Part shown: positions 19,346 through 27,201 of the stretch, piece by piece
How the letters are laid out: each line of letters starts with the position of its first letter
Numbering within the stretch: position 1 is the first letter of the stretch
Source: Roseobacter sp.
GTDB lineage: Bacteria; Pseudomonadota; Alphaproteobacteria; Rhodobacterales; Rhodobacteraceae
Assembly: GCA_024636495.1 (NCBI GenBank)
Contig: JAGXGZ010000021.1
Location: 1 to 56,081, forward strand
DNA length: 56,081 nucleotides
Direction of reading: 5' to 3'
Position numbers and translations under genes: made by a program
Notes under the pieces: model-generated
Databases searched by the model: none
What the model saw: the letters and a program-made list of their open reading frames with translations, nothing else
Told to the model about the DNA's origin: nothing

Positions 19346-19368
19346 AAACGGGCACCGCAGCGCCCGTC
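19343..19368 (-). terminator. Rho-independent terminator of the first csp gene
   Basis: On the minus strand ACGGGC (19367-19362) pairs with GCCCGT (19353-19348), followed by TTTTTATT. It lies 25 bp past the csp stop codon and overlaps the last bases of the esterase gene. Confidence 0.75.
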
Positions 19369-19393
19369 ACCATCTTGAATATCGTTGATCTGG

Positions 19394-19600
19394 CTAGGCC
19401 AGCGCGATGTTGCCGGCAGATTCGCGACCATCACGGCCAGCTTCGATATCAAATGTCACCTTCTGGTTGTCCGCCAAGCCGGTCAGGCCCGCACGTTCCA
19501 CCGCCGAGATGTGAACAAAGATATCTTTGCCGCCGCCATCAGGCGCGATAAAGCCGTAGCCTTTTGTTGTGTTGAACCATTTTACGGTGCCGGTAGCCAT
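19394..19600 (-). CDS. Cold-shock-domain protein (CspA family), copy 1
   Basis: 68-residue single cold-shock domain with RNP1 (KGYGFIAP) and RNP2 (DIFVHISAV) nucleic-acid-binding motifs, acting as an RNA chaperone. It differs from the second copy at 31920-32126 at only four residues (Y15F, G24S, I27V, G63S). GGAGT lies upstream of the ATG and a terminator follows. The roughly 240 bp before the gene could contain a long 5' leader as in other csp genes, but no specific structure was assigned. Confidence 0.96.
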   Translation of the reverse strand: MATGTVKWFNTTKGYGFIAPDGGGKDIFVHISAVERAGLTGLADNQKVTFDIEAGRDGRESAGNIALA

Positions 19601-19812
19601 ACCCCGTTACTCCTGTCTTTAGGCTGCCCGCATTATGCGGCAGCTTGGCTCGGTCAGAACTTGATCGTACCGTGGCCAAAGCCGATGGGGTCGAAAGTCT
19701 TTCGCGTTGCACAACAAATATTGCCAGCAAGTTTTGTTGAATCAAGAAGTTTCGCAGGGCTACGCCTGATCGGCGGGCAGTTGCGCATGAAATTTCACAG
19801 TTTTGAAATAAT

Positions 19813-19828
19813 TTTACCAGTTGATAAA
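19813..19828. promoter_or_regulatory. RutR-like operator upstream of preT
   Basis: TTTACCAGTTGATAAA is a 7-2-7 inverted repeat with one mismatch. It matches the perfect palindrome TTTACCAAATGGTAAA found at 23818-23833 beside the RutR-like regulator gene, and resembles the E. coli RutR box TTGACCAnnTGGTCAA. It lies 57 bases before the preT start. Confidence 0.7.
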
Positions 19829-19884
19829 AAAATCATTCCGTGGGAGCGTTATTCCAGCAGCAGGTGACAGCAGGGGTTTGTTCA

Positions 19885-21207
19885 ATGTCTCAGAAAGTTT
19901 TTGAACCGGGGATCGCGGCAGGGCGGCTTGAGGCCGAGGCCTATGCGGCCCAGTTTTCCGACCTTCATCCACCGCTTGATCCGCACGAGGCGTTGGTCGC
20001 AGCGGATCGGTGTTATTTCTGCTACGATGCGCCTTGTATCACGGCCTGTCCGACCGATATCGACATCCCTTTGTTCATCCGCCAGATCGCTACGGGCACG
20101 CCTGACGCGGCGGCCAAGACGATCCTAGGCCAGAATATCATGGGGGGCATGTGCGCCCGCGTTTGCCCGACCGAACAGCTGTGCGAACAGGCGTGTGTGC
20201 GCGAGGCGGCCGAAGGCAAGCCGGTCAAGATTGGCGAGCTTCAGCGCTTTGCGACGGATCATCTGCAACAACAAGGCAAGCACCCGTTTGAACGCGCCCC
20301 GTCCACAGGCAAGCGCGTTGCCATTGTTGGGGCAGGCCCCGCTGGCCTGTCCTGCGCGCATCGTTTGGCAATGCTGGGACATGATGTTGTCGTGCATGAC
20401 GCGCGGCCCAAACCCGGCGGGCTGAATGAATACGGGATCGCGACCTACAAGACACCCAACGGATTTGCGCAGGCCGAAGTTGATTGGCTGATGCAGATTG
20501 GTGGGATCACGTTGCAGAACGGGTCAGCGTTGGGTGCAGACATCACGCTTGATGGACTTAAGGCCGATTATGACGCGGTTTTCCTTGGCATGGGTTTGGG
20601 CGGTGTGAATGCCTTGGACGCGGATGGCGAAGACAAGACCGGTGTTCTGGACGCTGTAGATTTCATCGCAGACCTGCGTCAGGCCAAAGATGTGGCCGAA
20701 GTTCCTATCGGCCGTGATATTGTCGTCATCGGGGGTGGCATGACTGCGATTGATGCTGCCGTGCAAGCGAAACTGCTGGGCGCATTGAATGTCACGCTGG
20801 TTTACCGTCGGGGGCGCGACCGGATGAATGCAAGCGTGTTCGAGCAAGACCTCGCATCCTCAAAGGGCGTACGCATTGTGACCCAAGCCGTTCCCGTTGC
20901 GGTGATTGGCAATGGTGCCGTGCGCGAGATCGAATTTGAATACGTCGATGCAGAAATGAAGGGCACCGGGCAAATGTTGCGCTTGGCCGCCGATCAGGTT
21001 TTCAAAGCCATCGGTCAGACGTTGCAGGGCGACGCATTGCCCGCGCTTGAGGGGCGCAAGATCAAGGTCGACGGGGCAGGGCGCACCAGCGTCGATGGCA
21101 TCTGGGCTGGCGGGGATTGCGCTAGCGGCGGCGATGATCTGACCGTGACCGCCGTTGCCGAAGGGCGCGACGCGGCGATGGATATTCATATGGCATTGGT
21201 GGGCTAA
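19885..21207 (+). CDS. preT: NAD-dependent dihydropyrimidine dehydrogenase subunit PreT
   Basis: 440 residues. A cysteine-rich N-terminus binds two [4Fe-4S] clusters (CYFCYDAPCITACPTD and CARVCPTEQLCEQACVRE), followed by FAD (IVGAGPAGLSCAH) and NAD(P)H (VIGGGMTAIDAA) dinucleotide-binding folds. PreT passes electrons to PreA; together they reduce uracil or thymine to the 5,6-dihydro compounds. The start is the ATG at 19885 (MSQKVFEPGI), since upstream in-frame codons overlap the operator region. preA follows 23 bp later. A RutR-like operator lies just upstream. Confidence 0.95.
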   Translation: MSQKVFEPGIAAGRLEAEAYAAQFSDLHPPLDPHEALVAADRCYFCYDAPCITACPTDIDIPLFIRQIATGTPDAAAKTILGQNIMGGMCARVCPTEQLCEQACVREAAEGKPVKIGELQRFATDHLQQQGKHPFERAPSTGKRVAIVGAGPAGLSCAHRLAMLGHDVVVHDARPKPGGLNEYGIATYKTPNGFAQAEVDWLMQIGGITLQNGSALGADITLDGLKADYDAVFLGMGLGGVNALDADGEDKTGVLDAVDFIADLRQAKDVAEVPIGRDIVVIGGGMTAIDAAVQAKLLGALNVTLVYRRGRDRMNASVFEQDLASSKGVRIVTQAVPVAVIGNGAVREIEFEYVDAEMKGTGQMLRLAADQVFKAIGQTLQGDALPALEGRKIKVDGAGRTSVDGIWAGGDCASGGDDLTVTAVAEGRDAAMDIHMALVG

Positions 21208-21230
21208 ATCCACCGGACGGGAGAACGCAG

Positions 21231-22532
21231 ATGGCGGATCTAAGAAGCAACTTTGTAGGTATCAAAAGCCCCAACCCTTTTTGGCTGGCCTCGGCCCCGC
21301 CAACGGATAAGGAATACAACGTTCGCCGCGCTTTTGAAGCGGGATGGGGCGGCGTGGTTTGGAAAACGTTGGGGATCGATCCTGCTGTGGTCAACGTAAA
21401 CGGCCCCCGCTACGGCGCTATCTATGGCGCGGATCGGCGGCTTTTGGGGCTTAATAACATCGAGCTGATCACGGATCGACCGTTGGATGTAAACCTGCAA
21501 GAGATCAAATCGGTCAAGCGCGACTATCCTGATCGCGCGATGGTCGTGTCTTTGATGGTGCCTTGCGAGGAGGAACCGTGGAAATACATTCTGCCACTGG
21601 TTGAGGAAACCGGTGCAGACGGGGTCGAGCTGAACTTTGGCTGTCCGCACGGGATGTCCGAGCGTGGCATGGGCGCGGCGGTTGGCCAAGTGCCCGAATA
21701 TATCGAAATGGTCACCCGCTGGGTCAAAGCCAGCACCCGGATGCCGGTGATTGTGAAACTGACACCCAACATTGCCGACATCCGCAAACCTGCCGAGGCA
21801 GCGATGCGCGGTGGGGCAGATGCGGTCAGTCTTATCAACACGATCAATTCGATCACGTCTGTCGATCTGGACCTTTTCGCGCCGGAACCCACGATTGATG
21901 GCAAGGGCGCGCATGGCGGGTATTGTGGCCCTGCGGTGAAACCGATTGCGCTGAACATGGTGGCGGAAATTGCCCGCGATCCGGGGCTTTCGCACATGCC
22001 GATCAGCGGGATTGGCGGCGTGACCACATGGCGCGACGCGGCAGAGTTTATGGCGCTTGGGGCTGGAAACGTTCAGGTTTGCACGGCTGTGATGACGTAC
22101 GGGTTCAAAATTGTACAGGAAATGATCAGCGGCTTGTCCGAATATCTGGATGACAAAAGCATGACGTCGGTTGACCAACTGGTTCGCCGTGCCGTGCCGA
22201 ACGTCACCGATTGGAACCAGCTGAACCTGAATTATGTCGCCAAGGCAAAAATCAACGAAGATTTGTGCATCTCGTGCGGGCGTTGCTATGCGGCCTGCGA
22301 AGACACGTCGCACCAAGCGATCGCGATGAGAGAGGACCGCGTATTTTCGGTGATCGATGACGAGTGCGTTGCCTGCAACCTTTGTGTGAATGTCTGCCCT
22401 GTAGAAGATTGCATCACGATGGAAGCGATGACCCCCGGCACAACGGATCCGCGCACCGGTAAGGTTGTCCAGCGGGAATATGCGAACTGGACAACCCACC
22501 CAAACAACCCTGCCGCAGCCGCGGCCGAGTAA
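21231..22532 (+). CDS. preA: NAD-dependent dihydropyrimidine dehydrogenase subunit PreA
   Basis: 433 residues. The FMN-binding TIM barrel is of the dihydroorotate-dehydrogenase type (NPFWLASAPP, NFGCPHGMSERGMG, then PISGIGGVTTW). It is followed by a C-terminal two-cluster ferredoxin domain (CISCGRCYAAC and CVACNLCVNVCPVEDC). It performs the first step of reductive pyrimidine catabolism. The gene is co-transcribed with preT. A long G+C-rich inverted repeat (CGCAGCCGCGGCCG with CGGCCGCTGCG, about 22515-22558) spans the stop codon and may end the transcript, although no T-tract follows. Confidence 0.96.
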   Translation: MADLRSNFVGIKSPNPFWLASAPPTDKEYNVRRAFEAGWGGVVWKTLGIDPAVVNVNGPRYGAIYGADRRLLGLNNIELITDRPLDVNLQEIKSVKRDYPDRAMVVSLMVPCEEEPWKYILPLVEETGADGVELNFGCPHGMSERGMGAAVGQVPEYIEMVTRWVKASTRMPVIVKLTPNIADIRKPAEAAMRGGADAVSLINTINSITSVDLDLFAPEPTIDGKGAHGGYCGPAVKPIALNMVAEIARDPGLSHMPISGIGGVTTWRDAAEFMALGAGNVQVCTAVMTYGFKIVQEMISGLSEYLDDKSMTSVDQLVRRAVPNVTDWNQLNLNYVAKAKINEDLCISCGRCYAACEDTSHQAIAMREDRVFSVIDDECVACNLCVNVCPVEDCITMEAMTPGTTDPRTGKVVQREYANWTTHPNNPAAAAAE

Positions 22533-22556
22533 TCCGGATCGAACACGGCCGCTGCG

Positions 22557-22973
22557 CTAGAGCCACAGCAAGATATCAGCTGTTGGCAGGGGCAGCGGCC
22601 CTTCGGCCTTGGGAAGCGGGCGGTGGGCTGTGTCCGGATGTCCGCCAGTAAGTGTCGCCTCAGCATACCCGTTCGCCTGTGTGGTTCGGAAGGTTTTCTT
22701 TGGCGATTGACTGGTTATTGCCTGAACAACAGACCTCGCGGATGCATCGGGTGGCGCAATTCTGGTGCGTTTTCCCCGTGCAGCAAGGGTGCCTGCTGGC
22801 CTGCTGTCAGAACCGGTGTCTTTATCCGTCATGGATTTTCCGCCTGCGTTAGATGAAGACGCGGATACGGGTGGGATGATTGATGTTTGCCTTGCAACGC
22901 TTGTCGCCGCCGGTGTCGGGATCGGCGCATGTTGAGGCGGCAAAAGAGTACTGACGAGTGAGATGGATGGCAT
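22557..22973 (-). CDS. Doubtful hypothetical ORF
   Basis: A 138-codon open frame rich in Pro, Ala, Ser and Thr with no recognised domain. It fills most of the 550-bp gap between preA and the RutR-like gene. Codon use is mixed and no clear ribosome binding site was seen, so it may be non-coding. An internal ATG (MTDKDTGSD) would give about 91 residues. Nothing else was recognised in 22533-23084. Confidence 0.25.
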   Translation of the reverse strand: MPSISLVSTLLPPQHAPIPTPAATSVARQTSIIPPVSASSSNAGGKSMTDKDTGSDSRPAGTLAARGKRTRIAPPDASARSVVQAITSQSPKKTFRTTQANGYAEATLTGGHPDTAHRPLPKAEGPLPLPTADILLWL

Positions 22974-23084
22974 TTGATTGGCCCTTTAAAACAAAGTTGA
23001 ACAAGCCCGCCGCCCAGCAATAGCTGTCAATCAGTTTGTATTAATCCAAAGTCAAAATCAGCTGTTTTTTCACAATTTGGTTAA

Positions 23085-23708
23085 TCAAGCCTTATTGCGG
23101 AGGATCGCTGTAAACATGGAGCGCAAATGCTCTGACGCCGTTTGATAAGGGTCAGTGTCGGCGCCCAGCAATACGGTCACTTGGGCTGCAAAGTCTGCAT
23201 AATGCTGGGTCGTGGCCCAAATTGAAAAGATCAGATGTTGGGGATTTATCGGGGCAATTTTGCCGGCCGCACTCCAGCCTGCGATTACCTCGCATTTCTG
23301 GTCGAACAAGGGTTTCAGGTCGCTTTCAAGATGTGGTCCCATGCGCGGCGCACCTTGCAAGATCTCTCCTGCGAACAGTCGGCTTTCGCGGGGCAGTTCA
23401 AGCGCCATATCAAGCTTGCGTTGCACATAGTCCAGGATTTCCGTTTGCGGATCCCCGTCTGGATCAAGCTCGACCAAAGGGTCTAACCACGTCTCCATCA
23501 ATTGGCTTAGCAGGGTCAGGTGAATGTCTTCCTTGCCCTGAAAATAATAAAGAATGTTCGGCTTGCTTAACCCGGCTTCGCTGGCGATCTGATCCAACGT
23601 TGCCCCCCGATATCCGTGTTGCGAAAACACATTCAAAGCCGCATCTAGTATCACAAGGCGATTGCGGGTTTGAATGCGGCTGGGTTTTTTCTGGTCGCCG
23701 TCGGGCAA
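23085..23708 (-). CDS. TetR-family regulator, RutR-like (pyrimidine utilisation)
   Basis: 207 residues if started at the TTG at 23706-23708. The frame stays open upstream but has no ATG near the expected start, and the upstream residues are unlike any TetR protein. The N-terminal helix-turn-helix is in QIASEAGLSKPNILYYFQGK. The C-terminal half carries 'IFSIWATTQHYADFA', very close to E. coli RutR, the uracil/thymine-sensing regulator. Divergent from the beta-ureidopropionase-type gene, with a perfect 7-2-7 palindrome between them. Its likely targets are this promoter pair and preTA. An ATG further upstream giving a longer protein is possible but less likely. Confidence 0.88.
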   Translation of the reverse strand: MPDGDQKKPSRIQTRNRLVILDAALNVFSQHGYRGATLDQIASEAGLSKPNILYYFQGKEDIHLTLLSQLMETWLDPLVELDPDGDPQTEILDYVQRKLDMALELPRESRLFAGEILQGAPRMGPHLESDLKPLFDQKCEVIAGWSAAGKIAPINPQHLIFSIWATTQHYADFAAQVTVLLGADTDPYQTASEHLRSMFTAILRNKA

Positions 23709-23817
23709 GGGATGTCTCTTTCTGAAGGGGTGCCTGAAAAAGCAGCACGATGGGCTGCCTGAGAGGAGTCTGTCGAAAGCAATTGTTGACAGGGGGCAGC
23801 CTAAACGCAATCGTGGA

Positions 23818-23833
23818 TTTACCAAATGGTAAA
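23818..23833. promoter_or_regulatory. RutR-like operator, perfect palindrome
   Basis: TTTACCAAATGGTAAA: arms TTTACCA and TGGTAAA are exact inverted repeats around AA. It lies in the divergent region between the RutR-like gene and the amidohydrolase gene, 43 bases before the latter's ATG, and matches the site upstream of preT and the known RutR box in layout. Confidence 0.8.
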
Positions 23834-23876
23834 ATTTTATCTGATGTGTACAAAAGACTGAATAAAGGAACCTGCT

Positions 23877-25127
23877 ATGGCTGCGCCCGGTGAAAACCTG
23901 AAGATCAATCCTGATCGTCTTTGGGACAGTCTGATGGAAATGGCCAAGATCGGCCCCGGTGTTGCTGGTGGTAACAATCGCCAAACGCTTACCGACGCAG
24001 ACGCCGAAGGCCGTGAGCTATTTCAAAAATGGTGCGAGGCGGCGGGCTGTACCATGGGACTTGACGAAATGGGCAATATGTTTGCCCAAAGGGATGGGAC
24101 AGACCCGGACGCGCTGCCAGTATATGTAGGCTCGCATCTGGATACCCAGCCCACCGGGGGCAAATATGACGGGGTTCTAGGTGTTCTTGGCGGTCTGGAA
24201 ATCTTGCGCACCATGAATGATCTGGGGATCAAGACAAAGCATCCCGTGGTTGTCACGAACTGGACCAACGAAGAAGGGACGCGTTTTGCCCCGGCTATGT
24301 TGTCGTCAGGTGTGTTTGCCGGAATTCACACGCAGGATTGGGCCTATGCCAAAACAGATGCCAAGGGTTTGACTTTTGGCGACGAGTTGCAGCGGATCGG
24401 ATGGCAGGGCGATGAAGAAGTGGGCGCGCGCAAAATGCACGCGTTCTTTGAGTTGCATATCGAGCAAGGGCCGATCTTGGAGGCCGAGGGCAAGGACATT
24501 GGTGTTGTCACGCACGGACAGGGGTTGTCTTGGACGCAGGTGACGGTCATGGGCAAAGACGCACATACCGGATCAACGCCCATGCCGTTGCGCAAGAATG
24601 CAGGGCTGGGCATGGCGCGGATTTTGGAGGCGGTGGATCAGATCGCCTGGTCCCATGCCCCCCACGCAGTAGGCGCGGCCGGGCATATCGATGTCTATCC
24701 GAACTCACGCAATGTCATCCCGGGGCAAGTCATCTTTACCGTGGATTTCAGGTCGCCGGATTTAAGCGTTATTGAAGATATGGAGGCGCAGTTGCGTGTC
24801 CGTGGTCAGAAGATCGCAGATGATATGGGGCTGGAGGTGGCCTTTGAGAAAGTCGGCGGTTTTGACCCTGTTGCCTTTGACGAGGGATGCGTGAGGGCCA
24901 TCCGCTCTGCCGCAGAACGCCTTGGCTATAGCCATATGAACCTTATTTCCGGTGCGGGTCATGACGCGTGCTGGATCAACCGAGTGGCCCCGACTGCGAT
25001 GGTGATGTGCCCTTGTGTTGACGGGTTGAGCCACAATGAGGCCGAAGAGATTACAAAGGATTGGGCAAAGGCGGGCGCAGATGTATTGATGCACGCGGTG
25101 CTGGAGACGGCGGAGATCGTGGGGTGA
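23877..25127 (+). CDS. Zn-dependent amidohydrolase, probable beta-ureidopropionase (hydantoinase/carbamoylase family)
   Basis: 416 residues of the M20-like carbamoylase family. Metal ligands are visible in GSHLDTQPTGGKYDG, NWTNEEGTRF and FELHIEQGP, and near the C-terminus in LISGAGHDACW and GLSHNEAEE; the dimerisation lid lies in between. The family includes beta-ureidopropionase, allantoate amidohydrolase and N-carbamoyl-amino-acid hydrolases. The location with preTA and dihydropyrimidinase favours hydrolysis of N-carbamoyl-beta-alanine or N-carbamoyl-3-aminoisobutyrate to the beta-amino acid, CO2 and NH3, the last step of the pathway. AAAGGA precedes the ATG. It is the first gene of the operon behind the perfect RutR-like operator. 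Confidence 0.93.
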   Translation: MAAPGENLKINPDRLWDSLMEMAKIGPGVAGGNNRQTLTDADAEGRELFQKWCEAAGCTMGLDEMGNMFAQRDGTDPDALPVYVGSHLDTQPTGGKYDGVLGVLGGLEILRTMNDLGIKTKHPVVVTNWTNEEGTRFAPAMLSSGVFAGIHTQDWAYAKTDAKGLTFGDELQRIGWQGDEEVGARKMHAFFELHIEQGPILEAEGKDIGVVTHGQGLSWTQVTVMGKDAHTGSTPMPLRKNAGLGMARILEAVDQIAWSHAPHAVGAAGHIDVYPNSRNVIPGQVIFTVDFRSPDLSVIEDMEAQLRVRGQKIADDMGLEVAFEKVGGFDPVAFDEGCVRAIRSAAERLGYSHMNLISGAGHDACWINRVAPTAMVMCPCVDGLSHNEAEEITKDWAKAGADVLMHAVLETAEIVG

Positions 25128-25191
25128 GACGTGGTCGTTTTCTTGCAAAGAAAACGGATCGGAATTTTCGAAAATTCCGTGGCGTTGCGTA

Positions 25192-25515
25192 ATGCTGGAC
25201 CCTGATCTTTCCATCGCTGAGCGTATTTCGGCCATGATCGACGCGGAACTGACGGAGGCCGCGCACAGTAACGATGTTGTTTTTCAGCGCACGGCAGAAG
25301 CGTTCCAGAAAAGCCTGCGCGCTCCGCGACAGATCGAGGTGAATTTCAGCGGAGGTATTACGCAGACTTGTTGGTCGGTATCGCGTGGGGACGGGACTTA
25401 CCGCGTGGTCTACATGCCCAGAGCGGGGTATTTTTCGCTGTGCGTCGAGAGTGATTTTGGCCCTTTGGATATTGGTGTGCACGGACCGGCGTTAGGGTGC
25501 TTTGGGTCGGTTTGA
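25192..25515 (+). CDS. Small protein of unknown function in the pyrimidine operon
   Basis: 107 residues, predicted soluble, no signal peptide or membrane segment. The N-terminal half is helical and acidic (IAERISAMIDAEL), the C-terminal half strand-rich (YRVVYMPRAGYFSLCVESDFGPLDIGVHG). I do not recognise a domain. It sits 64 bp after the amidohydrolase and 116 bp before dihydropyrimidinase in the same direction, so it is probably part of the operon. Codon use matches the neighbours. Confidence 0.7.
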   Translation: MLDPDLSIAERISAMIDAELTEAAHSNDVVFQRTAEAFQKSLRAPRQIEVNFSGGITQTCWSVSRGDGTYRVVYMPRAGYFSLCVESDFGPLDIGVHGPALGCFGSV

Positions 25516-25561
25516 TCGCCTTGGTGATGTGAGTGGGGCCAGTCTCCACACATGGGGCCAA

Positions 25562-25612
25562 GTGGGGGCCAGCCCCCACGCCCCCGGGATTTTGGACCAT
25601 TTGGAATAAGAG
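25562..25612 (+). repeat. Hairpin plus intergenic repeat copy C
   Basis: GTGGGGGC and GCCCCCAC (25562-25579) form a perfect hairpin, followed after a C-run by CCCGGGATTTTGGACCATTT then GGAATAAGAG (25582-25612). This repeats the layout of the gcvH-gcvP gap. It lies between the 107-residue gene and dihydropyrimidinase and ends 19 bases before the latter's ATG. Confidence 0.55.
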
Positions 25613-25631
25613 ATGAAATGGGAGTTTTGAG

Positions 25632-27092
25632 ATGAGCAAGGTAATCAAAGGTGGACTGGTCTGCACGGCGGATCGCACATGGAAAGCCGATGTGTTGATT
25701 GAAGGTGAGATCATCAAGCAGATTGGGGAAGATCTGGTTGGGGATGAGTATATCGACGCCGAAGGTGCTTATGTGATCCCGGGCGGAATTGATCCGCATA
25801 CCCATCTTGAGATGCCCTTTATGGGGACGACTGCTGCTGAGACATTTGAGAGCGGCACATGGGCTGCTGCCGTTGGCGGAACCACCATGATCGTGGATTT
25901 CTGCCTGCCCGGCGCCGACGGGTCGATCAAGAATGCGATTAATGAATGGCACCGCAAGTCTGCGCCGCAGATTTGTTCGGATGTTGGATATCATATGGCG
26001 ATCACCGGCTGGAACGAGAACGTCTTTGACGAGATGAAAGACGCCGTCGAGATGGGCGTGAATTCGTTCAAGCATTTTATGGCGTATAAGGGCGCTTTGA
26101 TGGTCGAGGATGACGAGATGTTTGCCTCTTTCCAGCGCTGTGCCGAATTGGGTGCTTTGCCGATGGTGCACGCCGAGAACGGTGATCTGGTTGCGGCTTT
26201 GCAGGAGAAGTATTTCAATCAGGGGATTACCGGCCCTGAGGGGCATGCCTATTCCCGCCCGCCCGAGGTTGAGGGTGAGGCGGCCAATCGCGCCATTACC
26301 ATTGCCGATGCGGCGGGCGTGCCGCTTTATATCGTGCATGTGTCCTGTGAGCAGTCTCACGAGGCGATCCGGCGCGCACGGCAGAAGGGCATGCGGGTCT
26401 ATGGCGAGCCGTTGATCCAGTTCCTGACACTGGACGAGTCTGAATATTTCAACAAGGATTGGGATCACGCGGCGCGGCGGGTGATGTCGCCGCCGTTCCG
26501 GTCCAAGGATCATCAGGACAGTTTGTGGGCGGGCTTGCAGTCGGGGTCTTTGCAGGTGGTTGCCACGGATCACGCAGCGTTTTCGACAGCGCAAAAGCGG
26601 GCCGGGAAAGATGATTTCCGGATCATTCCGAACGGGTCGAACGGGCTCGAGGAACGTCTGGCCGTGCTTTGGACCGAAGGGGTTGAGACGGGACGTTTGA
26701 CGCCCAATGAATTTGTTGCAGTGACCAGCACAAATGTGGCCAAGATACTGAATATCTATCCGCGCAAGGGTGCTATTGTTGAGGGGGCCGATGCGGATAT
26801 CGTTGTGTGGGACCCGAAGATCAGCAAGACGATATCGCCTGCCAATCATCATTCCGTGTTGGATTACAACGTGTTCGAGGGTTTTAGCGTCACCGCGCAA
26901 AGCCGCTTTACGCTCAGCAGGGGCGAGGTGATTTGGGCCTGGGGGCAGAATTCGCAGCCAAATCCCGGGCGGGGTCGGTTCGTGCCACGGCCCGCTTTCC
27001 CATCTGCCAATGTGGCGCTGAGCAAGTGGAAAGAGTTGACTGCCCCCAAGATGATCCAGCGCGATCCGTTGAATATTCCGGCCGGGATTTAA
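25632..27092 (+). CDS. hydA: Dihydropyrimidinase (D-hydantoinase)
   Basis: 486 residues, a binuclear-zinc cyclic amidohydrolase that opens dihydrouracil or dihydrothymine to the N-carbamoyl-beta-amino acid. Metal-ligand motifs are GIDPHTHLEMPF, the carboxylated lysine in SFKHFMAYKGALM, MVHAENGD, VHVSCEQSHEA and VATDHAAF; 'NIYPRKGAIVEGADADIVVWD' marks the C-terminal beta domain. It catalyses step two between PreTA and the amidohydrolase. The start ATG follows GGGAG-type sequence. Confidence 0.96.
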   Translation: MSKVIKGGLVCTADRTWKADVLIEGEIIKQIGEDLVGDEYIDAEGAYVIPGGIDPHTHLEMPFMGTTAAETFESGTWAAAVGGTTMIVDFCLPGADGSIKNAINEWHRKSAPQICSDVGYHMAITGWNENVFDEMKDAVEMGVNSFKHFMAYKGALMVEDDEMFASFQRCAELGALPMVHAENGDLVAALQEKYFNQGITGPEGHAYSRPPEVEGEAANRAITIADAAGVPLYIVHVSCEQSHEAIRRARQKGMRVYGEPLIQFLTLDESEYFNKDWDHAARRVMSPPFRSKDHQDSLWAGLQSGSLQVVATDHAAFSTAQKRAGKDDFRIIPNGSNGLEERLAVLWTEGVETGRLTPNEFVAVTSTNVAKILNIYPRKGAIVEGADADIVVWDPKISKTISPANHHSVLDYNVFEGFSVTAQSRFTLSRGEVIWAWGQNSQPNPGRGRFVPRPAFPSANVALSKWKELTAPKMIQRDPLNIPAGI

Positions 27093-27134
27093 TCCTGCGG
27101 GGTCAGGGGGGGCGGGGCTGTTGCTTCGCCTCGT

Positions 27135-27157
27135 TGGGCTATTGAGAGAAAGTGAAG
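27135..27157 (+). repeat. Intergenic repeat copy D (degenerate)
   Basis: TTGGGCTATTGAGAGAAAGT followed by GAAGA aligns with the block after the photolyase gene (GGGATATTTAAGAGCCAGAG then AAGA). A G-rich tract with short inverted repeats precedes it. It lies between dihydropyrimidinase and the ABC ATPase gene. Confidence 0.4.
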
Positions 27158-27201
27158 ACCGAAGTGACTTTGATTAACACATATGCCGAGTGGTCCACCG
27201 T

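Noticed and set aside
21240..22499. 419-codon open frame antisense to preA
   Set aside because: Same reason: preA is unambiguous on the other strand and the antisense product has no recognisable motif.
23709..23984. N-terminal extension of the RutR-like regulator
   Set aside because: It would cover the perfect operator palindrome and the divergent promoter region, and the residues do not resemble a TetR N-terminus.
25585..25612. Possible third RutR box before dihydropyrimidinase (GGACCATTTGG)
   Set aside because: The left half is similar to the RutR half-site, but the same string occurs in the gcvH-gcvP gap as part of the intergenic repeat, and the right half does not match.
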